A stretch of DNA of 64,000 bases from Lentinus brumalis (Eukaryota > Basidiomycota > Agaricomycetes > Polyporales > Polyporaceae). Under the pieces are notes generated by a model. That model was given only the letters and a program-made list of their open reading frames with translations, was not told the origin of the DNA and made no database searches. The stretch lies in the NCBI GenBank assembly GCA_001792895.1, contig MARA01000003.1, forward strand, positions 682,001 through 746,000. The letters run 5' to 3'. Below, piece after piece: positions 22,401 to 33,285 of this stretch (position 1 is the stretch's first letter; every line of letters starts with the position of its first letter). The translations under genes were made by a program, and so were the position numbers.

Positions 22401-24612
22401 GGCAGCCAAGTTGGCCCCCGTCACCTCCCCCACCAACCTCCTTGCACCGGCGCCTGCGGCTGGATCGCGCGCAACGAAACGCAGGAGCTTCCTCCCCATC
22501 GACGTGTCTCCCATCCCTATTCCGAATGCGTCACAGTTCGTCCCCGGTGTCACGGCTACGAACAGTGCTGAGGAAGCGGAAGAACTCGCTCCGGCCGCTC
22601 CTAGCCCTGTCGCGGTGGACACTTACGACGAAATCCGCCGTCGTGAGGAGGATCGCGCTAGGGAAGCGCGTACTCGTGCTCTGCGTTCCGTCATGGCATA
22701 CCTTCGCGACATGCATGATCTTGGCCAGTCCCAGTCTCAGACACTCTCGTTGTATGGCGGTCCACCTCTAGAGATCCCCCAGACGCGGTCGCGTCGGCCG
22801 ACGATGGTTGATAATGGGCGCCTTCCTTCTGAGATGTCAGTGTCGTCCGTTGGGTCTGCTGGCTCGTCCTCCTCGCGGCTAGACTCTGTCAACCTGCGGA
22901 GTACTGAGGGTCGCGTCAACATCTCGCGCACTGGCAGTACAACGCAAGTCAACAGTGTTGCGACGACCGACAGTACCGGCTCAGGTAGTGGTGAGGAGCG
23001 GAAGCACAAGGATGACAAGGCGAAGCGGGCTCGGGTCATCCGTGAGATCGTCGAGTATGTCCTCTTATATCTTGCTACCTCGACCTTTGACTCAGCGTTT
23101 TATTTGACAGAACGGAACGGACATACGTCAAAGGTCTGCAGGAACTTGTGGACATCTACATCAGACCTGCCTCTGCCGCCACCAACGGTATCGGTGGCGT
23201 CGGACAAGGCAAGGACACTGTCGTTCCGGCGCATGAACGGAAGATCGTGTTTGGCGGGATCGAGGCCTTATGGGTCTTCCACCAGCAGAGCTTCCTGCCT
23301 GCGCTGGAGCGCGCCTCCGCCCCGATACTCGGGAAGTCTCAAGGGGAAGTCGACGCACAGCTGTCACTGGACGTCGCGCGAGATGTGGCGAATACGTTTG
23401 TCTCGCATGCTGCCTTCATGAAGATGTACTCGACCTACATCAAGTGAGTGGAGCCGGATCTCGAGCGACGAACCGTGCCTGACCTTTCCCACTAGCAACT
23501 TCGATAACTCTGTTCAACGCATCAAGACGTGGATATCTGACAGGCCGACGACGCCGTCGCCGGGCCAGGCATTGTCGCCGTCCTCCAGCAGCACACAGCT
23601 CGCCGGTCTGGGCATAGCTATGACGGCTAACTCGCCTTCCCCAGAGGGTGGATCGTCGGCAAACGCAGTCGTTCTCACGTCAAGTCAACGGAAGCGAATC
23701 AAGGCATACTTGAAGCGTTGCAGGATGAACCCGAGACATTCTCAGCTCAACCTGGAAGGCTATCTGCTCCTTCCTGTGCAGCGTATCCCTCGGTATCGCC
23801 TTTTGGTATGTGTCAGCACGCATCGACTCGTCGCGCCCTGGCTTACACATGATGGCAGCTCGAGGAACTCGTCCGGAGCAGTCCGCCGATGTACGAGTAC
23901 ATGGACGATCCTATTGATCGTGCCTTGACCGAGATTGCCTCCCTTGCCACGAACATGAACGAGGGGAAGCGGGACGCGGAGTCCCGTCGACGACTCGTCC
24001 AGTGGCAAAGCAGGATACGTGGGAAGTTCCCCAGCCCACTTGTGCAGCCGCACCGGTACGTAGAGACTTTTGCCCTAGCTTGATCTCAGTGTTGATACTG
24101 TTATAGGCGTCTCATCATGGACGGCCCGCTACAACTCACCCGTGTGGTCAGGAAGGCTACTGTGGCGTTCGAGGTCATCGACGCGCAGGGCGACTCTTCG
24201 TCTGTCGAAGTCGAATGCTTGTCGCCAGAACTGACCCCGAGGGCCCTGATCGGCATCCTATGCAACGATCTACTGGTACTCTGCAGGGACCCTTCAGAAG
24301 GGCAGGACCCGAGCTCCATTGTTGATCTTTGGGCTGTGCTACGAATGCAAACCCTCCCTCAACCAGCAAGCATTGTGCATGGTAACAGTAAGCGTCTGTC
24401 CTTCGGTGCAATGTTGTCCTTTGGCTGAGTAGTCTTGTAGCTCTTCGCTTGGTTGACAATAAGGCGATACTATACTTCGATGCTCCGTCAACGTCTGACG
24501 CCTTGACGTGGTTCCGAGGTGAGTCTCTCACTGACTTTCATCGTCGCGAGTCATGGTCTCACAACTCGTTCGCACAGCTATCAATCTCCACATACCTGCA
24601 TCCAAGGGCTAA
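19469..24612 (+). CDS. Rho guanine-nucleotide exchange factor with N-terminal LRRs
   Basis: Activates a Rho/Cdc42-type GTPase by its DH domain (family knowledge). Nine exons, 19469-19622, 19840-20817, 20879-23054, 23111-23443, 23496-23805, 23859-24055, 24107-24387, 24441-24518 and 24578-24612, give 1513 residues in phase. The order is: a disordered Ser-rich head (about 380 aa) with an Asp/Glu run; four to five leucine-rich repeats (LLALDISANFLSALP, LEELNIASNPLRALP, LHSLSIRRNKMHSLP); a long disordered linker; the DH domain (EIVETERTYVKGLQELVDIY to LEGYLLLPVQRIPRYRLLLEELV); and a PH-like domain ending AINLHIPASKG. The LRRs and the DH-PH core sit in one frame-consistent gene model, so I read it as one protein. 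Confidence 0.92.
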
Positions 24613-25239
24613 TACTTCTCGTCATTTGCACCATCTGACTCTGTCACTAACAACCCGCTACTGTTTCATTATCACCCTGCCCCCCATGCCCCGCCGCTCG
24701 GCACCATGCGCACGCTCGTTCTACTGTATCTCTCGCCACCTCACTTTGCAGACTTGTGTTCCTACTGTCGGCTGTTCGCTCCTTACCAACTACGTTTTAT
24801 CCTCATCTGCATCATGGGTTGTCACTGCATCTTTTTATTTTAGACTGGTTTGTACTTAACCTGCCCGCGCTGTCGTAATCCATCTATACATTTATGCGTC
24901 AAGTACATGCGGTGATTCGAGGCGGGAAGTCAAAGAACAGAGAACAGATCCAATTGAACCGAAGTCTGACACTTGAACTCAGGCTTAGCGCTAGTGCTGT
25001 GACTCACGGCGCCTAGATCAAGATGGGCACGTGAAGGAAGATTATCAGATAAGGACAAGCCATACATGACGCAGCGACTCGGCGCGCGGGAGTCCTCAAT
25101 CCACTCTCCCGACCAGCTACGTCGACCCACACCCCGCGGCCGTGCGAGTTCCTTGACTCGTCCCCAAAGCTCTCCCTCTACCAGCCCAGAACACACTTCA
25201 GAACCTAGGCTATCCTTTCGCCTTCGGTGTTCAGCACAC
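24613..25239. other. Intergenic, RhoGEF 3' end to carrier promoter
   Basis: About 630 bp with pyrimidine-rich stretches (24600-24840) and no supported gene. It is likely the 3' UTR of the RhoGEF and the promoter of the mitochondrial carrier. Confidence 0.45.
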
Positions 25240-26422
25240 ATGGAGCCGTTCGAGGCGAAGCTCGTCGCGGCCGCGGTTGGGTCGACGGTCACCGCGCTGA
25301 CCAGTAAGTGTCTGCCTCACGAGTTTGATACATCGGCTGATCAGGACCTTACAGTGACCCCTTTTGACGTTGTAAAAACGCGTTTGCAGACACAACCTCC
25401 ACCCCGGCAAGCTCTCTTCCCAAACCCGCCTTCAGGCGCATGTTGTCAAGCGACACCAGCGTCCTGTGTCCGGAACATGTCTTCGCTTGTCAGCGCGGTG
25501 GAAGGCGAGGTTGTATGTATATGGGATCACGGTGTGTACAAGACGGAGAGGGTGAATGGCTTTTTCGACGCGGTGAAGCACGTCTGGCGAGCAGAAGGCA
25601 TTGCAGGGCTGTGGAAGGGTGCTGGCACGTCATTGTGAGTGTGTATGCTCTCCTTCGCAATGGGTATATGCTGACGGGTGAACTGTATGTTTCGCTAGAT
25701 TGATTGGCGTACCGTCGGCAACATCCTACATGCTCACATATGACCACCTGCTGAACGTCACGCTTCCACCATTACTCCCCGCGCCCGTCGTCCCCCTCTT
25801 CGCTGGAATCATCGCACGAACAACAATCACGTCTCTCATGTCTCCTCTGGAACTTGTTCGCACAAACCTCCAATCAACACCGCCCTCGCCGGACCACCCA
25901 CATACCCTTCGCTCTGTCTTGTCCTCAGTACGTAGTCTTGCCCAAGCGAACGGCTGGCATTACCTCTGGCGCGGCCTCGGTCCCACATTATGGCGAGATG
26001 TACCATTTAGCGGGCTGTACTGGGCGAGCTACGAAACGACCAAGCGGCAGTTGCGCAAGCGGGGTTACGAGGGTGCTGGTGCCGCGTTCGCCAGTGGTGC
26101 ATTCAGCGGGATCACTGCGGCGCTGGTGACTTCGCCTTTCGATGTGCTCAAGACACGAAGGCAATCAATGCTCATGTCTTCGTCGACGAAGACGACGTCA
26201 TCGTTGGGCCTCACAGCTGAGATCCTGCGGACAGAGGGCATCGGTGCGCTGTACGCTGGGATTGTCCCTCGCATCACCAAAATCGCACCGGCGTGCGGGT
26301 TGATGATTGCCTGCTTCGAGGTGAGTGAAGAATAGTGTATTTCTCATGCACCCATACTCACTTTCCGGCAGGGTTTGGGACGGGTCTTGACCAAGGAAGA
26401 CCGTAGACATGCATATTCGTGA
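25240..26422 (+). CDS. MTM1: Mitochondrial carrier, SLC25A39/40 (MTM1) type
   Basis: Inner-membrane carrier of the subfamily linked to mitochondrial glutathione uptake and metal handling. Exons 25240-25303, 25355-25634, 25699-26320 and 26372-26422 give 338 residues. The three carrier signatures are visible: TPFDVVKTRLQ in repeat 1, SPLELVRTNLQ in repeat 2 and SPFDVLKTRRQ in repeat 3. Repeat 1 carries the long matrix loop characteristic of SLC25A39/40, with a Cys-Cys pair (GACCQATPASC) and a further Cys (VVCIWDHG). In the human protein such loop cysteines bind an iron-sulphur cluster. The subfamily assignment rests on this loop. Confidence 0.88.
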
Positions 26423-26548
26423 TAGATTCGTACGGTAGCTCTACTGTGCACATTGTCCTTACATATACAGATCGCATCTAGTACCCGGGGAAATTCGTTA
26501 TAGTCATGTAATACCAGCTGGAAAGCAACATCGGAATACATTCCAAGG

Positions 26549-27640
26549 TCAACCCAACCTATTGAGCTGCCGCTTCGCGCTCGTCAGCTTGCCCCCGACG
26601 TTATCCACCTCCGTCGTAAGAGCATCCAGATCCTCGATCTGTTCTCTGATCTCTTGGTTTATAGCGAGTCCCAATTGCTTCTGTCGTTGTAGAATTGTAG
26701 ACAGTTGAGCCAACTGCGCGTCCTGCTGCTCCATATGGTTCTGCTGAAGCTGCACCAGTCCATGGTCATCCAACGGCCGTGTCTCCTCCGTTTCTCTGGG
26801 CTGAGCTGCCTGCCCAAACACTCGCGCAATCGGCCTGTTGAACCCCCCAGACATATTGCTCCCCGAAGTCGACCCAAGCAGCGCATCGCGGTGTCCCGCG
26901 GGTGCAGGATTGCGCTCCGCCGCCGACCCAGTCCCCCGCGCAGTCATCCTCGCGACCGTGACGATCTTCGCGAGCTTCTCGCAGTCGTCCCGCAGCCGCG
27001 CGACCATATCCGTCCGCCTCTGCAGCTCTCCTTCGCTCATCCCCGCCAGCCCCAACGCCTTGAGCCCGCTCTCGAGCGCGCCGACGCGCGAGAGCACGCC
27101 CGCGAGCTTCTTCTTCGCCTGCACGTTCACCTGGTGCGAGCCCGAGACGTCCCCGTTGTCCGCGAGCGCGTCGCGCCGGTTGATGTCCGCCCGCACGTCG
27201 CGGACGCGTGCCTGCACGTCCTGGTGCTCGTCGAGCCACGACGACGCGGTGAACTGCGCGCCCGCGCCCGGGTCCTGCTTGCCGACGGGCACCCCGAGGA
27301 AGTCGCGGAAGGCAAAGGACTCGCGCCAGACGTCGTCCTTGGCGGACAGGATCGCGCGGAGGTACGTCTCGAGGCCTGCGCGGCGCTCCTCGAGCAGGGC
27401 GGGGTTCGCGGTCGAGCGGAAGTGGAGCATCTTGAGCGAGTTCTTGGGCGGGAGCGGGGCGGGCGGGGGTGCCCCGCAGGACTTGGTGAGCTCGACATGC
27501 AGGTCTGCGAACTCGGAGTAGCGGCGCCACATCTGCCAGGAGCGCACGGAGGCTTGGATTTCGATGCGGAAGACGACGTGTGGTTTGGGCTCGGGGCGTT
27601 CTTCCCAGCCACGGACGTGGATGGCCTGGATGGCGGTCAT
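26549..27640 (-). CDS. VAM7: Vam7-type PX-domain Qc-SNARE
   Basis: Vacuolar fusion SNARE that binds phosphatidylinositol 3-phosphate. It is one intronless frame of 363 residues, unusual here because most neighbours have introns. The N-terminal PX domain (about residues 1-120) has the RRYSEF lipid-binding motif and the proline loop PPPAPLPPKNSL. The C-terminal 65 residues form a single SNARE coiled coil (LSTILQRQKQLGLAINQEI onward) with the central Gln expected of a Qc helix and no transmembrane anchor, as in Vam7. The GC-rich codons leave long shadow frames open on the other strand. Confidence 0.93.
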   Translation of the reverse strand: MTAIQAIHVRGWEERPEPKPHVVFRIEIQASVRSWQMWRRYSEFADLHVELTKSCGAPPPAPLPPKNSLKMLHFRSTANPALLEERRAGLETYLRAILSAKDDVWRESFAFRDFLGVPVGKQDPGAGAQFTASSWLDEHQDVQARVRDVRADINRRDALADNGDVSGSHQVNVQAKKKLAGVLSRVGALESGLKALGLAGMSEGELQRRTDMVARLRDDCEKLAKIVTVARMTARGTGSAAERNPAPAGHRDALLGSTSGSNMSGGFNRPIARVFGQAAQPRETEETRPLDDHGLVQLQQNHMEQQDAQLAQLSTILQRQKQLGLAINQEIREQIEDLDALTTEVDNVGGKLTSAKRQLNRLG

Positions 27641-27987
27641 CGTGAGGGGAGATTGGGAGGGTAGAACGGACGGTGAGGGGCAGGGAGAGGATGGAGGAGC
27701 AGGAGGAAGTGGTGGAGGGCCATGTGTGAGCTCATGAGTGCCGGTAGGGGAGCGTTGCCTCCTTACCGAGGCGCGCGTCTGTCTGCATGCAGGTAGTCAT
27801 GGTCTCATGCACACGGTCCGGTCATAACACTCAGCATGTGTAAGGTGCATGGGCAACATGCATTGCGTGGTAACTATTAGCCCTCCGAGATCGTAGAAAA
27901 GAACAAGAATACTGGTACAGATGCGTCCAAGGCCGAGTGCAAGATCTGTAAGGCTACATCTACGTTGAACTGCATGCCATCGGCAAA
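27641..27987. other. Intergenic, no gene
   Basis: About 350 bp between the VAM7 start and the SNF4 stop, both on the minus strand. It should contain the VAM7 promoter and the SNF4 3' UTR. Nothing else is visible. Confidence 0.5.
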
Positions 27988-29670
27988 CTACGTCTGTCCG
28001 TCCGCCGCACTCTCCTCCGGTGGTTGTTCCGGTTCTGGAGGCTGCGCAGGCTCCTCTGGGGGAGCAGCGTCTGACGGCGCGGCCTCTGCAGGGACAGCCT
28101 CTTCGGGCGCAGCGGCTGCTTCGGGTTGAGAAGACGCGTCTGCCGGAAGTGCCTCCGGTAAAGGTGCAGATGCTGGTGCAGGTGCAGGAGGGTCTGGAAT
28201 GGGTGTGGTGGATTCCGCCGGCATCTCACCAATGGACACATCGCCGATCAAGTATCTGAGCACATCGCTCAATGTGATTATTCCCAAAAGGCGGCCCTTC
28301 TTGCCGCCTCGTCTCTCTTCCTCCTACAATTACGGTTCCGGATCAGTTTAAGCGGAGAGAACAACACAGATCTATCTCACCTCGCCCTCGACAACGACGA
28401 GCCTATGCACGCGCCGCTTCTTGATGAGCTGCATGAGCGTGCCTAGCGAATCCGACGCCGTGCAGATGACGACACCGGGGAAGTCGGGTGACCGTTGATT
28501 CAGAGCCTCCGAAATTGTCAAGTCCAGCGATTGGTAGACGCCGAGCCTGACAAGAGTCTGTCGCAAGAGCATTTAGCCTTGTTCTGACCAGTGGGAGATA
28601 CCGTAAGGCAAAGGCTAACTTACGATGACATCAACAGTCTCGTACAGGTTCACGACGATGCCGTCTTCGTCTATGATGGGGACTGCGGAGATGCCTCGTT
28701 CTGAGAACATGTGGACGACATCGAAGACGGTGGTGTCGAGAGTCGCGGTGGAGATGGGGTGGTATGGGTTGTACCCCTCTGGACGTTCGGCACCTGGGGG
28801 AAGAGGTTGTGCGGTAACATAGGTGCCTATGCCAAGCTTACGCAGGGGTAAATGGAGCTGCTGTATCTCTCTACCGCACTGCAGGGAGTGAACAAGGAGG
28901 GGGGATACAGGAGGGATCAGCGCTTGAGAATACGGGGAGACTCGCACACTGACGTTTATGGAAATGAACTTGAGCAATCTGTACTGGGTGAGTATGGACA
29001 CGAGGACCTCGTGGCCAGTCTCTGAGTCGAGGTCAAGCAGGGGCACACGGCGTGCGTGGGTCTGGATCAAGAGCTTGGCAGCTTCATAGAGAGTAGCAGA
29101 GGGATGCTCGCGCAGGAGAGGTGGAGGGGCCACGCCGAGGTGCTTCTCAATGTCTGCATCGATGTGAGGTTGATTGCATGGGAAGATGGGGAGAAATACG
29201 GACCTCGCAATGACTCTAGCCTGAACGTCTCTACATCGGCTGCAGCTGCGTCGTAGGACGAGCACTGGTAATAGTACTGGATGAGATGTATGATGTCGGA
29301 GACGGTGAACATGCCCGCGAACTGGGACTTTTCGCTGTTCCATAATGGTGCCGAAACCACACCTTGGGAAGTGGGGGGAAGCGATGAGATGCTTGGAGAG
29401 AGATGCGGGGGTGATTGGAAAGGTACCGTTGAGGAGGAGGCACTGGAGGGCCTTCTTGACCTCTAGTTTGGAGTCCAGGACGATGAGCCTGAAGCTGACG
29501 GGGAAGGTGTCGTAGGAGGTGCGGCCCTTGAGGTAGTTTCTGATAGCAGAGAGCGCAGCATCGTGGCTCTCCTGGGAGAAGGGGGGGAGATGGGAGAGCG
29601 CACGGGGTCTGCGGGTCGAGCCACGCCTGCGGACTCTGGGGGAGTTGCTGGGGGTGAGTGTTGCGCTCAT
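27988..29670 (-). CDS. SNF4: SNF1/AMPK gamma subunit (Snf4) with Pro/Ala/Glu-rich tail
   Basis: Nucleotide-sensing regulatory subunit of the SNF1 glucose-response kinase. Six exons, 29670-29427, 29362-29204, 29153-28954, 28878-28624, 28557-28381 and 28323-27988, give 456 residues. Four CBS motifs are readable, including LWNSEKSQFAGMFTVSDII, HARRVPLLDLD, MFSERGISAVPIIDEDGI and KRRVHRLVVVEGE with LLGIITLSDVLRYLIG. The core matches the yeast protein in length. Beyond the last CBS helix is a tail of about 75 residues made almost only of Pro, Ala and Glu, which the yeast protein lacks. It is divergent from the SSH4-like gene. Confidence 0.95.
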
Positions 29671-30067
29671 GAGGGACCGGTCGCCATACAGTCAGTACGG
29701 TGGTCGACACGCAGACGCGGGTTCCTCGAGTACCCCGCATTGCTGACTCAGCTGCTCCGGCGTGGCCCCGGAGCCCGGCGTGCATGGACGGATGCGGGCG
29801 GTGCACGCCGAGCAGACATCGCCCTCCCGTCACCGTGACCCGTGTGCCTCTTGAGTCTTCCCACTCGCTGCCCTCGTCTGCCTTGTCTCTGCTCGACGCT
29901 CTCTGCTGCTCCTCGTCTCGCTTTCTCTCTTTCTTCTCGGCCATGAGCCGCACCCAGGACCGCGTCGCTCACGCCTATGCCGACTGGGACGACGCAGCAG
30001 AGGCCCTGTCAGCCAGCTTCAACGCCTTCCAGGTCAACCTCCACGACCCCTCGTCTCTCTCGCTACC
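29671..30067. promoter_or_regulatory. Divergent promoter, SNF4 / SSH4-like
   Basis: About 400 bp between start codons. The SSH4-side leader contains an ATG at 29943 that opens a frame running out of phase across the chosen SSH4 start, so it may act as an upstream ORF or belong to another first exon. CT-rich stretches precede it (29870-29940). Confidence 0.5.
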
Positions 30068-31958
30068 ATGCCAGATGATCGTCTACCCCCGACCCGTCCG
30101 GGCTCTCGTGATGCTTTCTACATTATTCTCCCCATGCTTATCGTGCTCTCGACCTTCCTCTTTCTCCTCCTGCTCTTCCTGGTATGCGTTATCCTCCTCC
30201 GCAGGCGACGCGGCATCATGCTCCGCGATCATGACGGCCCCATCGACATGAGCCGCGAGGACCTCATTGAGGGCGAGGGCGGCTTCGAGGGCGTCGAATC
30301 ACGTTGGCTCGAGACCGTCAGCGAGGCCGAGCGGCGGGCATACTACCGCGCAAAGGGTAATTAACCAACCTCCTTCCTTCTCTCACGCTCCGAGAGCTCA
30401 TGGCGATGCCACAGAGTACCAGACGCAGTACCCGCCCAATTCCATGCCGACAGACATCACCCTGTCGCAGTTCCTCTCCATCCAGGAGAAGGGCGTATCA
30501 GCATGGTCGTTCGATCCTGACTTCGAGGCTCTGTCGTCGTTGTTGGTCCATGCTCGTACCGAGCTCACGTTCCTCCCCGATCCGGCGTCTGCCTCCTCCG
30601 TACAGTCGAACCTCCCGCTCCCAAAGCTTAACGAAGTCTACTACTGGGAGGCCAAGATGTTCGACCTGCCGGTGACGACCAACGTGGCGATCGGTTTGGC
30701 CACCAAGCCATACCCTTGGTTCCGTCTGCCTGGGCTTTGCAGACATTCAGTCGCGTATCACTCCAACGGCGATAAGTCGCACAACTACCCGTTCACCGCC
30801 ACTGCATGTGGTACCAGTCTCAAGGAGGGTGACGTCCTCGGTGTCGGCTATCGTCCTCGTTCCGGGACCGTCTTCTTCACGAAGAACGGCCGGAAGATGG
30901 AGGACGCGTACACTGGGCTCATGAACTGGAACTTGTTCCCCACCGTTGGCGCGGATGGCCCTTGTAGTATCCATATCAACCTCGGCCAGTCAGGCTTCGT
31001 CTTCATTGAGGCGAACGTGAAGCGGTGGGGACTTGCGCCTAGCGTGGGGACGCTTGCACCTCCACCTGCCTACGGTAGCGAGGTTGGCAGTATTCTCCTG
31101 GCTGCGGGCGGGGACATCACCCCGATCCAGAGCGGAATTGCTTCCCCTGCCAGCCCCGCCGGAGGTTCTACGCGCTCCCGTCGTTCCCATCGCTCCCGAA
31201 GACCTCGCTCGGGTCTCTCGGCCTCTGCTCCCATCGAGTCTTCCCCCCTCCGAGGAAGCCCCCTCACTTCCCCGTCTCCACCAGGCTCGCCGCCACCGCC
31301 TATCACCCCGATAGAGGAGGAGCCCGATCCTTTGAACGGCGCGGGACCCTCGACATCGCGGAGGTACATCTCCCCCACTGACATGCCGTTCCACGCCCCT
31401 CCTAACGTTAATTTGCCTCCCTCTCCCACGGCAAGGGATGAGGCTTCTCGAGTAGACGATGATCGCTCATCTGCGACCGGCTCCTCTCGGTCGCACTCCC
31501 GCGATCGTGCGGGTGCAGGTGCGAACCAGTTCAATATCCCCCGACCCCAGCCGTTCACCATCGCTCATGCGCGCACTGGCTCCCGCTCCTCCGTTTCAGG
31601 CGCAGATCTTGCGATACATGTGCACCCGCCACCTGAGTCCCCGGTGCCCACGGACTTGCCCACGCCGGGACCGCGAGACATCCATCTGCAGGCGTTAGCC
31701 CCACCGAGTTCTTCTCCCCCAGGATCCAGTGCTCATGCTTCCAACAGCTCGGCCGCGCAGTTGGATGCGCTCAACGTCGAGCCTCCGGCGTATTCCCCTC
31801 TGGACGCGTATGCGTACCCTGACGGTGCCCAGATCGACCTCCCCGCAGAGGTCATCGCCGCTGCTCTGGAGAGAGGGACAATCCCTCCCGACGTCATTGG
31901 CACTCGTAACCTGTCGCGCTCGGACAGGCACAGGAGCCGACGCGACCGGCGATCATGA
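30068..31958 (+). CDS. SSH4: SSH4/EAR1-like SPRY membrane protein with PPxY motifs
   Basis: Endosome/vacuole adaptor that brings membrane cargo to the Rsp5/NEDD4 ubiquitin ligase (family knowledge). Exons 30068-30356 and 30415-31958 give 610 residues. A transmembrane helix at about residues 17-44 is followed by a basic RRRR stop-transfer and the family block GPIDMSREDLIEGEGGFEGV. Next come SQFLSIQEKGVSAWSF and a SPRY domain (VYYWEAKMFDLP through VFFTKNGRKM and INLGQSGFVFIEANVKRWG). The tail is Ser/Pro-rich and disordered, with two Pro-Pro-Ala-Tyr motifs (31062-31073 and 31782-31793), the expected WW-domain ligands. The start at 30068 was chosen because it leads straight into the helix; a longer N-terminus cannot be excluded. 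Confidence 0.9.
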
Positions 31959-32643
31959 GGACAGCCGCGTTAGTCGTGAAGTTCAGAAGTGAGAGGAGGA
32001 GGTTCATGATCTCTCGGGTTCGTCTGCTTGATCCAGGTTGTATTTGTACGAGGATGCGCTGAGCCGTGGACGTTCGCAGTTTCTAGTTAAAGCATGAGTC
32101 GCATCTAGCACGCACCTCTCGCATTGTATTCCCACCGCACATCCATTCCCCCCATATCCCCCACCCACATCACGTCACCCATTCCCCAGGCGCCATCGTG
32201 CATTCTGTCTGTTGTGTTATTGCTACGTATCTTGTCTTGTTCCCCGGTCTCGTCGTCTTAGAACTCGAGCACACACCTAGCTGGATCTTACCGTACGCAT
32301 TGTGCACCGCCATTCTAGTCGTCTTCGTTGACTTATGAAATCCAGACCTCTCCCTTGGATAACTCCTCCACGGTGTGTGTTGGATTCTTCATCATGGCGG
32401 CTGAAGTGCTCGTTTCAGCAATACGGAAGGGATCGACTGTCATCCCGGTTTCCTATTATGGTCGGCTTTGGAGACTACGTTTCAGCTGCACTCGCCTTGC
32501 AACGCAGGCAGCGGGCGATTGCTTGCACGTCATTCAATCCAGGTGGGTGTCGCGTGAAATATATCGTGATGCGTAGCGTCTCGTACGTCATGTCCCAGAG
32601 TGTTGCCCAAAGCCAAAGAACCAAAAACTAGAAGAGCTCGAGA
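31959..32643. other. Convergent intergenic region
   Basis: About 690 bp between the stops of the SSH4-like gene and the minus-strand membrane protein. The short open frames at 32328-32631 show no family features. Most of it is probably 3' UTR. Confidence 0.45.
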
Positions 32644-33285
32644 TTATGCAAAGCGTACGCGAGGAAGCGTCCTCCTCTTGGCCTCCTCCCCACCAGTGCC
32701 CTTATCCAAGCTCTTCACCTCCATCTCGAGCGACTCCGGCGAGCTCAGCGCGCCCTCCTCCGACGCAGACTGGAACTTGTCGTCCTCCGACTCGCTAGGC
32801 TCGCACGCCGCGTCCTGGCTCTGGTCTCGGTCCAGATCCGCCCCTCGCCGACCCTCCGAGTCCCCATCTCGCCCATGCTTAGCGACGTCTCCCTTGTTCG
32901 CGACGCCCGCGCGGAGCCGCCGCATCATGCGCCGCGGCCATGCCCCAAAGGTACACCAGAGGACGAGCCCCGCGAACACGAGCAGGCCGAGCACGAGGAG
33001 CCCGACAAAGTTCTGCTTGCCAAAGTGCTGGATGCTCGCCGCGAGCGCGGCCTGCGGCTCCGGCGTGAGCAGGCCCGTGTTGGCCGCCGAGGAGTGTGCG
33101 CTGCCGCCGCTGCTGCTGCTGCTGCTGTCGGCGTTCGCGGTGGGCATGAGTGCGGGTCCTGGCCCGACTGCGGGGTTGCATGATGGGTAGGCGGGCGGGC
33201 ACTGGTGCGGTGGGGATGCGGACTCGGACTCGGAGGTTGCGCGGGGCACGAGAGCGGGGGTGTTCGGCTTGGGATGGATCCACAT
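32644..33285 (-). CDS. Single-pass membrane protein, unknown
   Basis: Open frame of 214 residues from the Met at 33285. The N-terminal region is Pro/Ser-rich with CPPAYPSC (a Pro-Pro-x-Tyr between two Cys) and a run of six Ser encoded by a trinucleotide repeat. One strong transmembrane helix follows (FVGLLVLGLLVFAGLVLWCTF), flanked by a basic WPRRMMRRLR, then an acidic Ser-rich tail ending RTLPRVRFA. An upstream exon with a signal peptide is likely but could not be placed; the same frame stays open to 33582. I do not recognise the family. It lies tail to tail with the SSH4-like gene. Confidence 0.55.
   Translation of the reverse strand: MWIHPKPNTPALVPRATSESESASPPHQCPPAYPSCNPAVGPGPALMPTANADSSSSSSGGSAHSSAANTGLLTPEPQAALAASIQHFGKQNFVGLLVLGLLVFAGLVLWCTFGAWPRRMMRRLRAGVANKGDVAKHGRDGDSEGRRGADLDRDQSQDAACEPSESEDDKFQSASEEGALSSPESLEMEVKSLDKGTGGEEAKRRTLPRVRFA
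33106..33128. repeat. Short CTG/CAG trinucleotide repeat in coding sequence
   Basis: Tandem GCTGCTGCT on the plus strand, mixed with CCG units at the left edge. On the minus strand it encodes the poly-Ser run of the unknown membrane protein. Confidence 0.8.

Noticed and set aside
26705..27664. Long plus-strand open frame of 319 codons opposite VAM7
   Set aside because: It mirrors VAM7 codon by codon and is Arg/Leu/Glu-rich with no domain. Strong GC bias at third positions keeps antisense frames open.
27988..31958. SNF4 and the SSH4-like gene as a functional nutrient-signalling unit
   Set aside because: Both have nutrient-linked roles, but adjacency alone in a genome full of divergent pairs is weak evidence.
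33106..33128. Repeat array as CRISPR-like or satellite
   Set aside because: Only a short in-frame trinucleotide run encoding Ser; no spacers.
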